Shown here: one piece after another, positions 1 to 9,528 of the stretch
Numbering within the stretch: position 1 is the stretch's first letter
Layout of the letters: the number at the start of each line of letters is the position of its first letter
DNA from: Pseudomonas sp. Irchel s3h14
GTDB taxonomy: Bacteria; Pseudomonadota; Gammaproteobacteria; Pseudomonadales; Pseudomonadaceae
Assembly (NCBI RefSeq): GCF_900187425.1
Contig: NZ_FYDJ01000002.1
Location: 372,001 to 436,000, forward strand
Direction of reading: 5' to 3'
Length of the DNA stretch: 64,000 bases
Translations under genes and position numbers: made by a program
Notes under the pieces: generated by a model
The model's input: only the letters and a program-made list of their open reading frames with translations
What the model was told of the DNA's origin: nothing
Databases searched by the model: none

Positions 1-133
1 TTCCTGGTGGCTGCACTGGCAGGCATGGCAAGCCGAGCGTTCGGGCAAGCTGAAGAAGTCTCCGGGCAGTCTGGGCAACAAGGCTCATCCAGCAGGTGAA
101 GCTGCACCAGGCACTTATGTGCATGAGCGATAA
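1..133 (+). CDS. phaC1: PHA synthase 1, C-terminal fragment (cut by window start)
   Basis: The frame from base 2 reads 43 residues to a TAA at 131-133. It starts with SWWLHWQAWQAERSG and ends APGTYVHER. The second PHA synthase in this window (ends at 2941) has a matching end, with SWWTQWLSWIQERSG and APGTYVRVR. The position directly upstream of phaZ and phaC2 fits the Pseudomonas order phaC1-phaZ-phaC2-phaD. The protein would polymerise (R)-3-hydroxyacyl-CoA at the granule surface. Only the tail is visible, so catalytic residues cannot be checked here. Confidence 0.88.
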   Translation, partial: SWWLHWQAWQAERSGKLKKSPGSLGNKAHPAGEAAPGTYVHER

Positions 134-150
134 CTGACACACCTCGCCCT

Positions 151-242
151 CCTGTGGGAGCGGGCTTGCTCGCGAAAGCGATTGATCATTCAACAGTGAT
201 GTCGACTGACCTGACGCATTCGCGAGCAAGCCCGCTCCTACA
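151..242. repeat. REP pair (REPIN-like) between phaC1 and phaZ
   Basis: Two inverted copies of a unit like GTGGGAGCGGGCTTGCTCGCG flank about 45 bases of spacer. The same unit, or the variant with GTAGGAGCAA, recurs between genes throughout the window. The pair can fold as a long hairpin in the phaC1-phaZ transcript and could influence message stability or read-through; that role is inference. Confidence 0.85.
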
Positions 243-289
243 GGGGATCGGGGGGTGAAATTGAGACAGTGACCCACAGGGCCTGAAGC

Positions 290-1144
290 ATGCCGCAACC
301 GTTCATATTTCGTACCGTCGACCTGGATGGCCAGACCCTCCGCACGGCGGTACGCCCCGGCAAGCCTCACTTGACGCCCTTGCTGATTTTCAACGGCATC
401 GGCGCCAACCTGGAGCTGGTGTTTCCGTTTGTCGCGGCGCTGGACCCGGACCTGGAAGTCATCGCCTTCGACGTCCCTGGTGTCGGCGGTTCGTCGACGC
501 CAAGGCGACCGTATCGCTTTCCGGGCCTGGCGAAACTCACGGCACGGATGCTCGACTATCTCGACTACGGGCAAGTCAACGTAATCGGCGTGTCGTGGGG
601 TGGTGCCCTGGCCCAGCAGTTCGCTTACGACTATCCCGAGCGCTGCAAGAAACTCGTTCTGGCGGCCACGGCGGCTGGCACGGTGATGGTGCCGGGCAAG
701 CCGAGAGTCCTGTGGATGATGGCCAGCCCACGACGCTATATCCAGCCGTCTCACGTGATTCGCATTGCGCCGATGATCTATGGCGGTGCGTTCCGTCGCG
801 ATCCGACCCTCGCCGCCAGCCATGCCGCCAAGGTCCGCTCGGCAGGCAAACTCGGTTACTACTGGCAGCTGTTCGCCGGCCTCGGCTGGACCAGCATTCA
901 TTGGTTGCACAAGATCCACCAGCCAACCCTGGTGCTGGCCGGTGACGACGATCCACTGATCCCGTTGGTCAACATGCGGTTACTGGCCTGGCGGATTCCC
1001 AACGCCCAGTTGCACATCATCGATGACGGGCATCTGTTTTTGATCACCCGGGCCGAAGCGGTGGCACCGATCATCATGAAGTTTCTCGAGGAAGAACGTC
1101 AGCGTGCCGTGATGCATCCGCATCCGGCGCCATTTGGCGGCTAA
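290..1144 (+). CDS. phaZ: Intracellular mcl-PHA depolymerase
   Basis: A 284-residue alpha/beta hydrolase located between phaC1 and phaC2, the standard position of the depolymerase that releases hydroxyalkanoate monomers from stored granules. The nucleophile elbow GVSWGG puts the catalytic serine at residue 102. A likely acid residue lies in AGDDDP and the histidine in DDGHLFL near the end. No signal peptide is seen, as expected for a cytoplasmic granule-bound enzyme. ATG start; its length is normal for the family. It probably belongs to the phaC1ZC2D transcript, although a REP pair lies just upstream. Confidence 0.93.
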   Translation: MPQPFIFRTVDLDGQTLRTAVRPGKPHLTPLLIFNGIGANLELVFPFVAALDPDLEVIAFDVPGVGGSSTPRRPYRFPGLAKLTARMLDYLDYGQVNVIGVSWGGALAQQFAYDYPERCKKLVLAATAAGTVMVPGKPRVLWMMASPRRYIQPSHVIRIAPMIYGGAFRRDPTLAASHAAKVRSAGKLGYYWQLFAGLGWTSIHWLHKIHQPTLVLAGDDDPLIPLVNMRLLAWRIPNAQLHIIDDGHLFLITRAEAVAPIIMKFLEEERQRAVMHPHPAPFGG

Positions 1145-1258
1145 TCGGCCCATTGTCGGTCGGGAAGACGCAGCGCCGCGCAACAATCCGCAACAGCGTC
1201 TATGGTGTTCTGGTTCGGTGTATCTGTATTTGGCCTGAAGACGAAGGAGTGTTCATTC

Positions 1259-2941
1259 ATGCGCGAAAAACCAGCGAGGGAATTTTTGCCCACTCCCGCC
1301 GCGTTCATCAACGCACAGAGTGCGATTACCGGCCTGCGTGGTCGGGATCTGTTTTCCACCCTGCGCAGCGTTGCCGCCCATGGTTTGCGCAACCCGGTGC
1401 ACACCGCCCGACACGCCTTGAAGCTGGGCGGTCAACTGGGCCGCGTACTGCTGGGCGAAACCCTGCACCCGACCAATCCGCATGACAATCGCTTTGCCGA
1501 CCCGGCGTGGAGCCTCAACCCTTTTTATCGCCGCAGTTTGCAGGCCTACCTGAGCTGGCAGAAAGAGGTCAAACACTGGATCGACGACAGCAACATGACC
1601 CCGGACGATCGCGCCCGCGCCCACTTTGCGTTCGCCCTGCTCAACGACGCCATGGCTCCTTCCAACAGCCTGCTTAATCCGCTGGCGATCAAGGAGATTT
1701 TCAACTCCGGCGGCAACAGCCTGGTGCGAGGTATCGGCCACCTGGTCGACGACTTCCTGCACAACGACGGTCTGCCCAGACAAGTCACCAAACAAGCTTT
1801 CGAGGTCGGCAAAACGGTCGCCACCACTACGGGCTCCGTGGTGTTTCGCAATGAGCTGCTGGAGTTGATCCAGTACAAGCCCATGAGCGAAAAGCAGTAT
1901 TCCAAACCGCTGCTGGTGGTGCCGCCACAGATCAACAAGTACTACATTTTCGACCTGAGCCCGCACAACAGCTTCGTCCAGTTCGCCCTGAAGAACGGTT
2001 TACAGACCTTCATGATCAGTTGGCGCAATCCGGATGTACGTCATCGCGAATGGGGGCTGTCGACGTACGTCGAAGCCGTGGAAGAAGCGATGAATGTGTG
2101 CCGGGCGATCACCGGTGCTCGTGAGGTCAACCTGATGGGCGCCTGCGCGGGCGGGCTGACCATTGCCGCACTGCAAGGCCATTTGCAGGCCAAGCGACAA
2201 CTTCGGCGGGTGTCCAGCGCGACCTATCTCGTGAGCCTGCTCGACAGTCAGATGGACTCGCCTGCGACCCTCTTCGCCGACGAACAGACGCTTGAGGCGG
2301 CCAAGCGTCGTTCCTATCAGAAAGGTGTGCTGGACGGTCGCGACATGGCCAAGGTCTTCGCCTGGATGCGCCCCAACGATTTGATCTGGAGCTATTTCGT
2401 TAACAACTACCTGTTGGGCAAGGAGCCGCCGGCGTTCGACATCCTTTACTGGAACAACGACAACACACGTTTGCCGGCAGCCTTGCATGGCGACTTGCTG
2501 GACTTCTTCAAACACAACCCGATGAGTCATCCGGGTGGTCTGGAAGTGTGCGGTACGCCGATCGACTTGCAGAAAGTCAACGTCGACAGCTTCAGCGTCG
2601 CGGGCATCAATGACCACATCACCCCATGGGATGCGGTGTATCGCTCGACCCTGCTGCTGGGTGGCGAGCGACGCTTCGTGTTGTCCAACAGCGGCCATAT
2701 ACAGAGCATTCTCAACCCACCATCAAACCCGAAAGCCAACTTCGTCGAGAGCACGAAGCTGAGCGGTGACCCACGGGCCTGGTATTACGACGCCAAGCAA
2801 GTCAACGGCAGTTGGTGGACACAATGGTTGAGCTGGATTCAAGAACGTTCAGGCGCGCAAAAAGAAACCCACATGGCGCTCGGCAACCAGAACTATCCAC
2901 CGATGGAAGCGGCACCCGGCACTTATGTGCGCGTGCGCTGA
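1259..2941 (+). CDS. phaC2: Class II PHA synthase 2
   Basis: A 560-residue poly(3-hydroxyalkanoate) synthase that polymerises medium-chain (R)-3-hydroxyacyl-CoA. The lipase-like box GACAGG gives the active-site cysteine at residue 296. The other catalytic residues fit Asp452 in GINDH and His480 in SGHIQS. The ATG at 1259 (MREKPAREF) is chosen because GAAGGAG precedes it at good spacing. An in-frame upstream start at 1202 would add 19 residues that do not look like the family N-terminus. It lies downstream of phaZ and 59 bases before phaD. Confidence 0.95.
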   Translation: MREKPAREFLPTPAAFINAQSAITGLRGRDLFSTLRSVAAHGLRNPVHTARHALKLGGQLGRVLLGETLHPTNPHDNRFADPAWSLNPFYRRSLQAYLSWQKEVKHWIDDSNMTPDDRARAHFAFALLNDAMAPSNSLLNPLAIKEIFNSGGNSLVRGIGHLVDDFLHNDGLPRQVTKQAFEVGKTVATTTGSVVFRNELLELIQYKPMSEKQYSKPLLVVPPQINKYYIFDLSPHNSFVQFALKNGLQTFMISWRNPDVRHREWGLSTYVEAVEEAMNVCRAITGAREVNLMGACAGGLTIAALQGHLQAKRQLRRVSSATYLVSLLDSQMDSPATLFADEQTLEAAKRRSYQKGVLDGRDMAKVFAWMRPNDLIWSYFVNNYLLGKEPPAFDILYWNNDNTRLPAALHGDLLDFFKHNPMSHPGGLEVCGTPIDLQKVNVDSFSVAGINDHITPWDAVYRSTLLLGGERRFVLSNSGHIQSILNPPSNPKANFVESTKLSGDPRAWYYDAKQVNGSWWTQWLSWIQERSGAQKETHMALGNQNYPPMEAAPGTYVRVR

Positions 2942-3000
2942 CTGACAACGAACCACGGCCGGCGCCGGCCGTGGCATGACTTGACCATTAAGAAGACTGG

Positions 3001-3621
3001 ATGAAAACCCGCGACCGGATTCTCGAATGTGCTTTGCAGTTGTTCAATCAGAAGGGCGAGCCGAACGTCTCCACCATGGAAGTGGCCAACGAAATGGGCA
3101 TCAGCCCGGGCAACCTCTACTACCACTTCCACGGCAAGGAACCGTTGATTCTCGGACTGTTCGAGCGCTTCCAGGCCGAACTGGCGCCCCTGCTCGATCC
3201 ACCGGCCGATGTGGAACTTGCACCGGAAGATTACTGGCTGTTCCTGCACCTGATCATCGAACGCCTGGCCCATTACCGGTTTCTGTTCCAGGACCTGTCG
3301 AACCTCGCCGGGCGCCTGCCGAAACTGGCCAAGGGCATACGCAACCTGCTCAACGCGTTGAAGCGCACGCTGGCTTCGTTGCTCGCACGATTGAAGGCTC
3401 AGGGGCAATTGGTCAGCGATACCCAGGCGTTGGGGCAACTGGTGGAACAGATCACCATGACGCTGCTGTTCTCGCTGGATTATCAGCGGATTCTTGATCG
3501 GGAGGGCGAGGTGAGATTGGTGGTTTACCAGATCATGATGCTGGTGGCGCCGCATCTGCTGCCGCCGATCAAGGTCGCGACGGAGCAGTTGGCGCTTCAA
3601 TACCTCGAACAACACGAATAA
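3001..3621 (+). CDS. phaD: TetR-family regulator of PHA genes
   Basis: A 206-residue TetR-type protein. Residues 1-50 form the DNA-binding helix-turn-helix, with the characteristic MGISPGNLYYHFHGKEPL recognition region. The rest is an all-helical ligand-binding core. In pseudomonads PhaD, between phaC2 and the convergent phaF/phaI, activates the phaC1 and phaI promoters in response to a fatty-acid-derived ligand; that role is known for the family and not visible here. It is the last gene of the + strand pha cluster and is followed by a REP pair and a bidirectional terminator. Confidence 0.92.
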   Translation: MKTRDRILECALQLFNQKGEPNVSTMEVANEMGISPGNLYYHFHGKEPLILGLFERFQAELAPLLDPPADVELAPEDYWLFLHLIIERLAHYRFLFQDLSNLAGRLPKLAKGIRNLLNALKRTLASLLARLKAQGQLVSDTQALGQLVEQITMTLLFSLDYQRILDREGEVRLVVYQIMMLVAPHLLPPIKVATEQLALQYLEQHE

Positions 3622-3625
3622 CCCT

Positions 3626-3716
3626 TGTGGGAGCGGGCTTGCTCGCGAATGCGGAGTGTCATTCAGCATAGATGTCGACTGAAACACCCCATTCGCGAGC
3701 AAGCCCGCTCCCACAT
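3626..3716. repeat. REP pair (REPIN-like) after phaD
   Basis: Inverted GTGGGAGCGGGCTTGCTCGCG units about 45 bases apart, just downstream of the phaD stop. Same family as the element at 151-242. Confidence 0.85.
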
Positions 3717-3753
3717 TGGATCTGCGGCGTTTTCAGAACCGCGCACAAACAAA

Positions 3754-3784
3754 AACGCCCGACCTTTGCAGGCCGGGCGTTTTC
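3754..3784. terminator. Bidirectional terminator between phaD and phaF
   Basis: A GC-rich stem (ACGCCCG paired with CGGGCGT, extended by CCT/AGG across one mismatch) is flanked by an A-run on the left and a T-run on the right. It sits between convergent phaD (+) and phaF (-) and can stop transcription from both sides. Confidence 0.8.
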
Positions 3785-3798
3785 TTGAGCCCTGAAAA

Positions 3799-4605
3799 TC
3801 AGGACTGACTGGTTGGCGTCGAAGGAGCTGGCGCGACAGTCGGGGTTACAGCAGGGGTCGGTGCAGCAGCGGAGTTCGATGCGCTGACCGGGGCCGGGGT
3901 TGCCGGTTTGGCGGCAGCCACTGCTGGTTTTGGTGCAGCCGCTTTCGGAGCTGCCGGCTTTTTCACCGCTGGCTTCTTCGCTGCGGCAGGTTTTGCCGCT
4001 GCAGTTTTGGCAGCCGGTTTAGCGGCTGGTTTTGCTGCTGCCTTGACCGCTGGCTTGGCTGCTGCAGATTTCGCTGCGGCAGTTTTGGCCGCTGGTTTGG
4101 CAGCCGGTTTAGCGGCAGCTTTAGCCAGTGGTTTGGCAGCGGACTTCGCCGCAGGTTTGGCCGCCGCGGTTTTCGCCGCAACAGGCGCGACCTTGGCACC
4201 GGTGAGTTTTTCGATTTGCTTGGTCAGGGTATCGACCTTGCTGTGCAGTGCTTTGACTTCATTGCGGCTCGGTACACCCAGGCGCGAAATGGCGCTGTTC
4301 AGACGCTTGTCGAAAGCCCCTTCCAGCTCATCCCACTTGCCCAGTGCGCGATCTTTCACGCCGCTGATGCGCGACTTGGCCGACGAAGCAGAGTCCTTGG
4401 CAGCATCGACTTTCTTGCCGACAGCGCTCTTGGTGAGCTTCTCGGCTTTCTCGCCGTCTTTAACCAATGTATCGAAGAGTTTGCTGCCGTCAGTGTCGAT
4501 CTTCGAGTACACGCCTAAACCAGCCAGCCAGATTTTGCGGGAGTAGTCTTCGACTTTCCCAATCCACGAGCTGCCTTCTTTTTCGGTGTTCTTTTTACCA
4601 GCCAT
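3799..4605 (-). CDS. phaF: Phasin/nucleoid-binding granule protein with AAKPAAK tail
   Basis: 268 residues in two parts. Residues 1 to about 140 are a phasin domain predicted to coat PHA granules, with a coiled-coil-like segment near residues 115-135. From about residue 140 there is a Lys/Ala/Pro-rich region of tandem AAKPAAK and AAAKPA units resembling histone H1 tails. It ends in a Pro/Thr/Ala/Ser-rich stretch. In pseudomonads this tail binds DNA and helps distribute granules at division. It lies 10 bases downstream of phaI, so the pair is co-transcribed. The low-complexity tail makes exact length prone to repeat slippage. Confidence 0.93.
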   Translation of the reverse strand: MAGKKNTEKEGSSWIGKVEDYSRKIWLAGLGVYSKIDTDGSKLFDTLVKDGEKAEKLTKSAVGKKVDAAKDSASSAKSRISGVKDRALGKWDELEGAFDKRLNSAISRLGVPSRNEVKALHSKVDTLTKQIEKLTGAKVAPVAAKTAAAKPAAKSAAKPLAKAAAKPAAKPAAKTAAAKSAAAKPAVKAAAKPAAKPAAKTAAAKPAAAKKPAVKKPAAPKAAAPKPAVAAAKPATPAPVSASNSAAAPTPAVTPTVAPAPSTPTSQS

Positions 4606-4615
4606 CCCGTTCTCC

Positions 4616-5038
4616 TTAAGATTTACGCGCGACGCGTTCGAGCAATGCCGTCAGCTCATCGAGCTTGGCAGAGAGTGTCTCAACGTCATGTTTAGACGGA
4701 ATGCCGATACGATTCAAGGTACTTGCAACACGCGAGTCAAAAGCCTTCTCGACCTTGTCGAGTTGAAGTTCGACCTTGCCTTTGAAAGTGCTCACTTCAC
4801 TCTTGGCTTCATCGATCTCGGCATTGGCCGCTTCAAGTTTCTCGGCAACTACTTTTTTGCCTTGTTTTTCAACAGTTTGACCAGCCTTGATCAACTCTTG
4901 AAAGTACTCGCTGCCCTCTTGACCGACCTTGGTGTAGGCACCCAGGCCTGCCAGCCAGATCTTGCGGGCATAAGATTTAACGTCGCCCAGAGCAGTCGTC
5001 GAAGCGTCGATTTTTTTCTTCAAAATAACTTTGGCCAT
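4616..5038 (-). CDS. phaI: Phasin, small granule-associated protein
   Basis: A 140-residue phasin related to the N-terminal domain of PhaF. Both share YARKIWLAGLG or YSRKIWLAGLGVY near the start and a closing RIGIPS/RLGVPS segment followed by a helix that looks like a coiled coil. It coats PHA granules. The ATG at 5038 (MAKVILKKK) is preferred: GTGAGGTGCACC lies just upstream, while the earlier in-frame start at 5098 has no good ribosome site. It is the first gene of the phaIF transcript. Confidence 0.92.
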   Translation of the reverse strand: MAKVILKKKIDASTTALGDVKSYARKIWLAGLGAYTKVGQEGSEYFQELIKAGQTVEKQGKKVVAEKLEAANAEIDEAKSEVSTFKGKVELQLDKVEKAFDSRVASTLNRIGIPSKHDVETLSAKLDELTALLERVARKS

Positions 5039-5168
5039 GGTGCACCTCACGCGCAGAAGGTTTGAGGAACTGCCCGCGAAAGAGTCGGGCTCAGGCACAA
5101 AGTAGGGAGAAAAATTAGAAACGGCACCCTAACAACTGACACAAATCGGTGATGCCCCACCGCTCACC

Positions 5169-5257
5169 TGTAGGAGCAAAGCTTGCTCGCGATGCAGACA
5201 CCGCGGTACTTCAGTTAGTCCGTGGTGATGCCATCGCGAGCAAGCTTTGCTCCTACG
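5169..5257. repeat. REP pair (REPIN-like) upstream of phaI
   Basis: Inverted units of the variant form GTAGGAGCAAAGCTTGCTCGCG face each other across a short spacer, between phaI and the small PHA-system gene. Same superfamily as the GTGGGAGCGGGCTTG units. Confidence 0.85.
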
Positions 5258-5269
5258 GAAAAGCGTGAG

Positions 5270-5545
5270 TTATGTGAGTGCTTTATCGAGGGCCTTTTCG
5301 ATTTCCGATTTGATCGTGCCGCTCATGGCCGACATCAACAGGCCAAGTTCGACATCGACCTTGATCGAATCCTCGCCCACATACACCGCGCCTTTCACAC
5401 CGGAACGCTTGAGGTTCAGGGTGTCGCCAGACCATTGCGGCTCCAGGCCATATTGTTCGGACAGTTTCTGCGCCAACTGGTCGGCCTTCTCGCGGGCCGC
5501 TTCCTTACCCAGGCCGTGGGCACGCTCAACACTAATACGGGCCAT
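5270..5545 (-). CDS. Small PHA-system family protein
   Basis: A 91-residue protein starting [15 protein letters not shown], which matches the putative polyhydroxyalkanoic-acid system family (PHA_gran_rgn type). It is found in Pseudomonas beside phaI and divergent from ubiE. There is no signal peptide or membrane segment. The C-terminal half has a helix ([20 protein letters not shown]). Its biochemical role is not established; the association with PHA rests on location and family name. A REP pair separates it from phaI, so co-transcription with phaIF is uncertain. Confidence 0.8.
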   Translation of the reverse strand: MARISVERAHGLGKEAAREKADQLAQKLSEQYGLEPQWSGDTLNLKRSGVKGAVYVGEDSIKVDVELGLLMSAMSGTIKSEIEKALDKALT

Positions 5546-5700
5546 CGAATGACTCCTGCTTTATGAATACTTTCCTGAAGCATCTTGACCGCTACTGCGG
5601 CAAAACGTCCCGGCTGTTACCTATCTTACCTGCAGCCTTGCCAAGACAAAGCAGGCCACCGGGATTAGAATGTCCCGCATTCTCTTTTGGTGACAGCGAT

Positions 5701-6471
5701 ATGACTGATCAGCGCAAAGGCAGCGATGCCGAACCCACCACTCACTTCGGCTTCAAAAACGTTCCGGAAAGCCAGAAAGCGGAAAAAGTCGCTGAAGTTT
5801 TCCACTCGGTAGCCGCCAAGTACGACTTGATGAACGACCTCCTGTCGGGCGGCATGCACCGTCTGTGGAAGCGTTTCGCGATCGAGCTGTCGGGCGTTCG
5901 CACCGGTAACCGCGTGCTGGACATCGCCGGCGGTACCGGCGACTTGACCAAGAAGTTCTCGCACCTCGTTGGCCCGACCGGCCAGGTGGTGTTGGCCGAC
6001 ATCAACGAATCCATGCTCAAGGTCGGTCGTGACCGCTTGCTGGATCTGGGTGTGGCCGGCAACGTCGAATTCGTTCAGGCGGACGCTGAAAAGCTGCCGT
6101 TCCCGGACAACCATTTCGACTGCGTGACCATCGCTTTCGGCCTGCGCAACGTTACCCATAAAGAAGACGCCCTGCGCTCGATGCTGCGCGTGCTGAAACC
6201 GGGCGGCCGTTTGCTGGTGCTGGAGTTCTCCAAGCCAACCAACGCGCTGATGTCCAAAGCCTACGACGCCTACTCGTTCGCCTTCATGCCGCTGATGGGC
6301 AAGCTGATCACCAACGACTCGGAAAGCTATCGCTACCTGGCCGAATCGATCCGCATGCACCCGAATCAGGAAACCCTGAAGTCGATGATGGTCGAGGCCG
6401 GTTTCGACCGCGTGACCTACCACAACATGACCGCAGGCATCGTCGCCCTGCACCGCGGCATCAAACCCTGA
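5701..6471 (+). CDS. ubiE: Ubiquinone/menaquinone C-methyltransferase
   Basis: A 256-residue SAM-dependent methyltransferase that C-methylates the ubiquinone precursor 2-methoxy-6-polyprenyl-1,4-benzoquinol. The SAM-binding motif [12 protein letters not shown] lies near residues 70-82. The family segment [17 protein letters not shown] and the end [12 protein letters not shown] are also present. The ATG at 5701 ([12 protein letters not shown]) gives the usual family length; an upstream start at 5563 would add 46 unsupported residues. Its stop overlaps the ubiJ start by one base, pointing to translational coupling in ubiE-ubiJ-ubiB. Confidence 0.95.
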   Translation: MTDQRKGSDAEPTTHFGFKNVPESQKAEKVAEVFHSVAAKYDLMNDLLSGGMHRLWKRFAIELSGVRTGNRVLDIAGGTGDLTKKFSHLVGPTGQVVLADINESMLKVGRDRLLDLGVAGNVEFVQADAEKLPFPDNHFDCVTIAFGLRNVTHKEDALRSMLRVLKPGGRLLVLEFSKPTNALMSKAYDAYSFAFMPLMGKLITNDSESYRYLAESIRMHPNQETLKSMMVEAGFDRVTYHNMTAGIVALHRGIKP

Positions 6472-7094
6472 TGTTGCTGGCCGGCCTGCTCGCCAGCGTT
6501 GAACTCGGTCTGAACCGGGTGCTGCGTCTCGACAGCACGGCGTTGCCGCGGCTGGCGCATTTGAGTGGCAAGGTGATTGCCGTCGACTGCCGCAGCCCGG
6601 CGCTGCAAGTGTTCATCCTGCCCAGCGACGAAGGCTTGATGCTGGCTTCCCACTGGGAAACCGGCGCCGACTGTACCTTGCGCGCACCGGCCTCCAGCCT
6701 GCTGAAACTGGCCATGAGCAAGGACAAGACTTCGGTCCTGCATGCTCCTGAAGTCGAACTCGACGGCGACAGCGGCGTGCTGCTGGAACTGGCGGCGATC
6801 CTTCAGGACCTTGAGCTGGACTGGGAGTACGAACTCTCGCGCTGGCTGGGACCTGTCGCCACGCAACTGGTCGGCGGTCACCTGCGCAGTCGCGCACGCT
6901 GGTATCAGCAAGGGTTCGCCAGCCTCAATCAGAACCTTGGCGAATACCTGGCCGAAGAATCGCGCACCCTTGTCGGTCAACGCGAAGCCGAAGCCCGTTT
7001 CAGTGAACTGGACCAGATCAAACTCGATCTGGAACGTCTCGAGGCGCGATTCGAGCGCCTTTCCCGATCCCTCGACCCAAGCGATAACGCATGA
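6471..7094 (+). CDS. ubiJ: Ubiquinone biosynthesis accessory factor (SCP2 domain)
   Basis: A 207-residue protein between ubiE and ubiB, the conserved place of UbiJ. The N-terminal half fits an SCP2-like lipid-binding fold. The C-terminal quarter, with [20 protein letters not shown], is a predicted coiled coil. UbiJ and UbiK are known to organise the soluble Ubi complex and deliver the hydrophobic intermediates; here this is inferred from family and position. It overlaps ubiE by one base and ubiB by four (ATGA), so the three genes are almost certainly one transcript. Confidence 0.9.
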   Translation: MLLAGLLASVELGLNRVLRLDSTALPRLAHLSGKVIAVDCRSPALQVFILPSDEGLMLASHWETGADCTLRAPASSLLKLAMSKDKTSVLHAPEVELDGDSGVLLELAAILQDLELDWEYELSRWLGPVATQLVGGHLRSRARWYQQGFASLNQNLGEYLAEESRTLVGQREAEARFSELDQIKLDLERLEARFERLSRSLDPSDNA

Positions 7095-8695
7095 AGCTGC
7101 TTGCCGTCCGCCGTTTGTTGCGCATCCAGCGCGTTGTGATTCGCTACCGCCTCGATGACCTGCTGTTCGCCCTGCCACTGCCGTGGTTTCTGCTGGCGCT
7201 GCGCTACGCCTTGCCGTGGCGCTGGTTCCCGCGCAAGACGCTGGACCTGAGCCGCGGCGCGCGATTGCGTCTGGCGTTGCAGGACCTGGGACCGATTTTC
7301 ATCAAGTTCGGGCAAATCCTGTCCACCCGCCGCGACTTGCTGCCGGAAGACATCGCCGATGAGCTGATGAAGCTGCAGGACCGCGTGCCGCCGTTCGACT
7401 CGCAAGTGTCGGTCAATCTGATCGAAGAACAGCTCGGCAAAAAGATCAGTGAAGTCTTCAGCCGTTTTGACGTCGAACCGCTGGCCTCGGCCTCGGTGGC
7501 GCAGGTGCATGCCGCGCAGCTGAAAACCGGCGAAGAAGTCGTCGTCAAAGTGATCCGCCCAGGCCTCAAGCCGATCATCGCGCAGGATCTGGCGTGGCTG
7601 TTCATCCTCGCCCGCGCCGCCGAAAGGCTCTCGGCCGACGCGCGCCTGCTGCACCCGGTGGACGTGGTCCAGGACTACGAAAAAACCATCTACGACGAAC
7701 TCGACCTGCTGCGTGAGGCGGCCAACGCCAGCCAGTTGCGGCGTAACTTCGACGACTCGCCGCTGCTCTACGTACCTCAAGTCTATTGGGATTGGTGCCG
7801 GCCGAAAGTACTGGTGATGGAGCGCATCTACGGCATTCAGGTGACCGACCTGGCGACCCTGGCCGACCAGCGCACCGACATGAAAATGCTCGCTGAACGC
7901 GGCGTCGAGATCTTCTTCACCCAGGTGTTCCGCGACAGCTTCTTCCACGCCGACATGCACCCCGGCAACATCTTCGTCAGCACCGTTAACCCGTGGAGTC
8001 CGCAGTACATTGCGATCGACTGCGGCATCGTCGGCAGCCTGACCCCGGAAGACCAGGACTACCTGGCGCGCAACCTGTTCGCGTTCTTCAAGCGTGATTA
8101 CCGGCGTGTCGCGCAGTTGCACATCGATTCGGGCTGGGTGCCAGCGGAAACCAAACTCAACGAATTCGAGGCGGCGATCCGCACCGTGTGCGAGCCGATC
8201 TTCGAAAAACCGTTAAAAGATATTTCTTTCGGTCAGGTGCTGATGCGCCTGTTCCAGACCGCCCGACGCTTCAACATGGAAGTGCAGCCGCAGCTCGTTT
8301 TGCTGCAAAAGACCCTGCTGAACATCGAAGGCCTGGGCCGTCAGTTGTACCCGGACCTCGATTTGTGGAACACCGCCCAGCCGTTCCTCGAACGCTGGAT
8401 GCGTGAGCGCGTCAGCCCCAAAGCCTTGATCGGCAACGTGCAGAGCCAGTTCGAACAGCTGCCGCACCTGGCCAACATGGCCCGCGACCTGCTCGAGCGC
8501 ATGTCCCTGCCCCACGCCTACGACCCGCCGCCACCGTGGCACCGCCGCAAGGACGATTGGCTGCTGCGGCTGCTCGGCTGTGCGCACCTGGCCGGCGGCA
8601 CCATACTCGCTGCCGGTGGGCCGCTGAACGAACTGGGTCATTGGCCGGCCGGCATCATGGTGGCGGTCGGTTTGTATCTGGTCGTTCGCCGATAG
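7091..8695 (+). CDS. ubiB: Atypical kinase/ATPase for ubiquinone biosynthesis
   Basis: A 534-residue member of the ABC1/ADCK/UbiB family. It carries the invariant KxGQ motif ([13 protein letters not shown]) and an alanine-containing nucleotide loop ([14 protein letters not shown]). The kinase-like core has HADMHPGN and a DCGIVG metal-binding segment. Two hydrophobic segments at the C-terminus (near residues 493-532) would anchor it in the inner membrane. The family hydrolyses ATP and is needed for ubiquinone assembly, probably helping extract lipid intermediates. Start overlaps ubiJ by four bases. Confidence 0.95.
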   Translation: MKLLAVRRLLRIQRVVIRYRLDDLLFALPLPWFLLALRYALPWRWFPRKTLDLSRGARLRLALQDLGPIFIKFGQILSTRRDLLPEDIADELMKLQDRVPPFDSQVSVNLIEEQLGKKISEVFSRFDVEPLASASVAQVHAAQLKTGEEVVVKVIRPGLKPIIAQDLAWLFILARAAERLSADARLLHPVDVVQDYEKTIYDELDLLREAANASQLRRNFDDSPLLYVPQVYWDWCRPKVLVMERIYGIQVTDLATLADQRTDMKMLAERGVEIFFTQVFRDSFFHADMHPGNIFVSTVNPWSPQYIAIDCGIVGSLTPEDQDYLARNLFAFFKRDYRRVAQLHIDSGWVPAETKLNEFEAAIRTVCEPIFEKPLKDISFGQVLMRLFQTARRFNMEVQPQLVLLQKTLLNIEGLGRQLYPDLDLWNTAQPFLERWMRERVSPKALIGNVQSQFEQLPHLANMARDLLERMSLPHAYDPPPPWHRRKDDWLLRLLGCAHLAGGTILAAGGPLNELGHWPAGIMVAVGLYLVVRR

Positions 8696-8776
8696 CCAGC
8701 GCCCCCGCACGCTGGCACACTGTTTGAACGCTTGGGTTCTACTCATGAGGTGTGGAACCCGCTGTCGGAGTCGAAG

Positions 8777-9178
8777 ATGAAAAACTGGCTGGACGAGATC
8801 AAGTGGGACGCTGATGGCCTGGTGCCGGCGATTGCCCAGGATCATAAGACCGGGCGTGTCCTGATGATGGCCTGGATGAACCGTGAAGCGCTGGAACTGA
8901 CTGCTGCCGAGAACCGCGCCATTTACTGGTCACGTTCCCGTGGCAAGCTGTGGCGCAAGGGCGAAGAGTCCGGCCACGTGCAAACCCTGCATGAGATGCG
9001 CCTGGACTGTGACGCCGACGTGATCATCCTGATGGTCGAGCAGATCGGCGACATCGCTTGCCATACCGGCCGTCAGAGCTGCTTCTACCGCGTCTTCGAG
9101 AACGGCGACTGGAAAACCGTCGACCCGGTTCTGAAAGACCCGCACGCCATCTATTCCGCAGGACACAGCCATGAGTGA
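8777..9178 (+). CDS. hisI: Phosphoribosyl-AMP cyclohydrolase
   Basis: A 133-residue enzyme of histidine biosynthesis that opens the purine ring of phosphoribosyl-AMP. Family motifs include [10 protein letters not shown] and [14 protein letters not shown]. Metal-binding cysteines lie in LDCDADV and [12 protein letters not shown]. The ATG at 8777 ([14 protein letters not shown]) gives the normal size; the 8732 start is rejected. HisI and HisE are separate proteins here, unlike the fused HisIE of enteric bacteria. It overlaps hisE by 8 bases. Confidence 0.95.
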   Translation: MKNWLDEIKWDADGLVPAIAQDHKTGRVLMMAWMNREALELTAAENRAIYWSRSRGKLWRKGEESGHVQTLHEMRLDCDADVIILMVEQIGDIACHTGRQSCFYRVFENGDWKTVDPVLKDPHAIYSAGHSHE

Positions 9179-9503
9179 CACTCTGACCCGTCTGGCCCAA
9201 GTGCTGGAAGAGCGCAAAGGCGCCGCCGCCGACAGCTCGTATGTCGCCAGCCTGTACCACAAGGGCTTGAACAAGATTCTGGAAAAAGTCGGCGAAGAGT
9301 CGGTCGAAACCATCATCGCCGCCAAGGATGCCGCCATCAGCGGTGACTGCAGCGATGTGATCTACGAAACCGCCGATTTGTGGTTCCACAGCATGGTCAT
9401 GCTCGCCCAACTGGGGCAGCATCCACAGGCTGTACTCGATGAACTGGACCGTCGTTTCGGTCTGTCCGGACACGCCGAGAAAGCCTCGCGTCCGTCCGTC
9501 TGA
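9171..9503 (+). CDS. hisE: Phosphoribosyl-ATP pyrophosphatase
   Basis: A 110-residue all-alpha NTP-pyrophosphohydrolase of the MazG-like fold that converts phosphoribosyl-ATP to phosphoribosyl-AMP. The core reads [15 protein letters not shown] followed by [15 protein letters not shown], which supply the acidic metal-binding residues. Start overlaps hisI by 8 bases, so the two consecutive pathway steps are translationally coupled. It is followed 25 bases later by tatA. Confidence 0.95.
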   Translation: MSDTLTRLAQVLEERKGAAADSSYVASLYHKGLNKILEKVGEESVETIIAAKDAAISGDCSDVIYETADLWFHSMVMLAQLGQHPQAVLDELDRRFGLSGHAEKASRPSV

Positions 9504-9528
9504 ACAACTATTAGAGAGGAGCAGCGAC

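Noticed and set aside
1202..1258. N-terminal extension of phaC2
   Set aside because: The upstream start lacks a ribosome site, while the ATG at 1259 has GAAGGAG and gives the family length.
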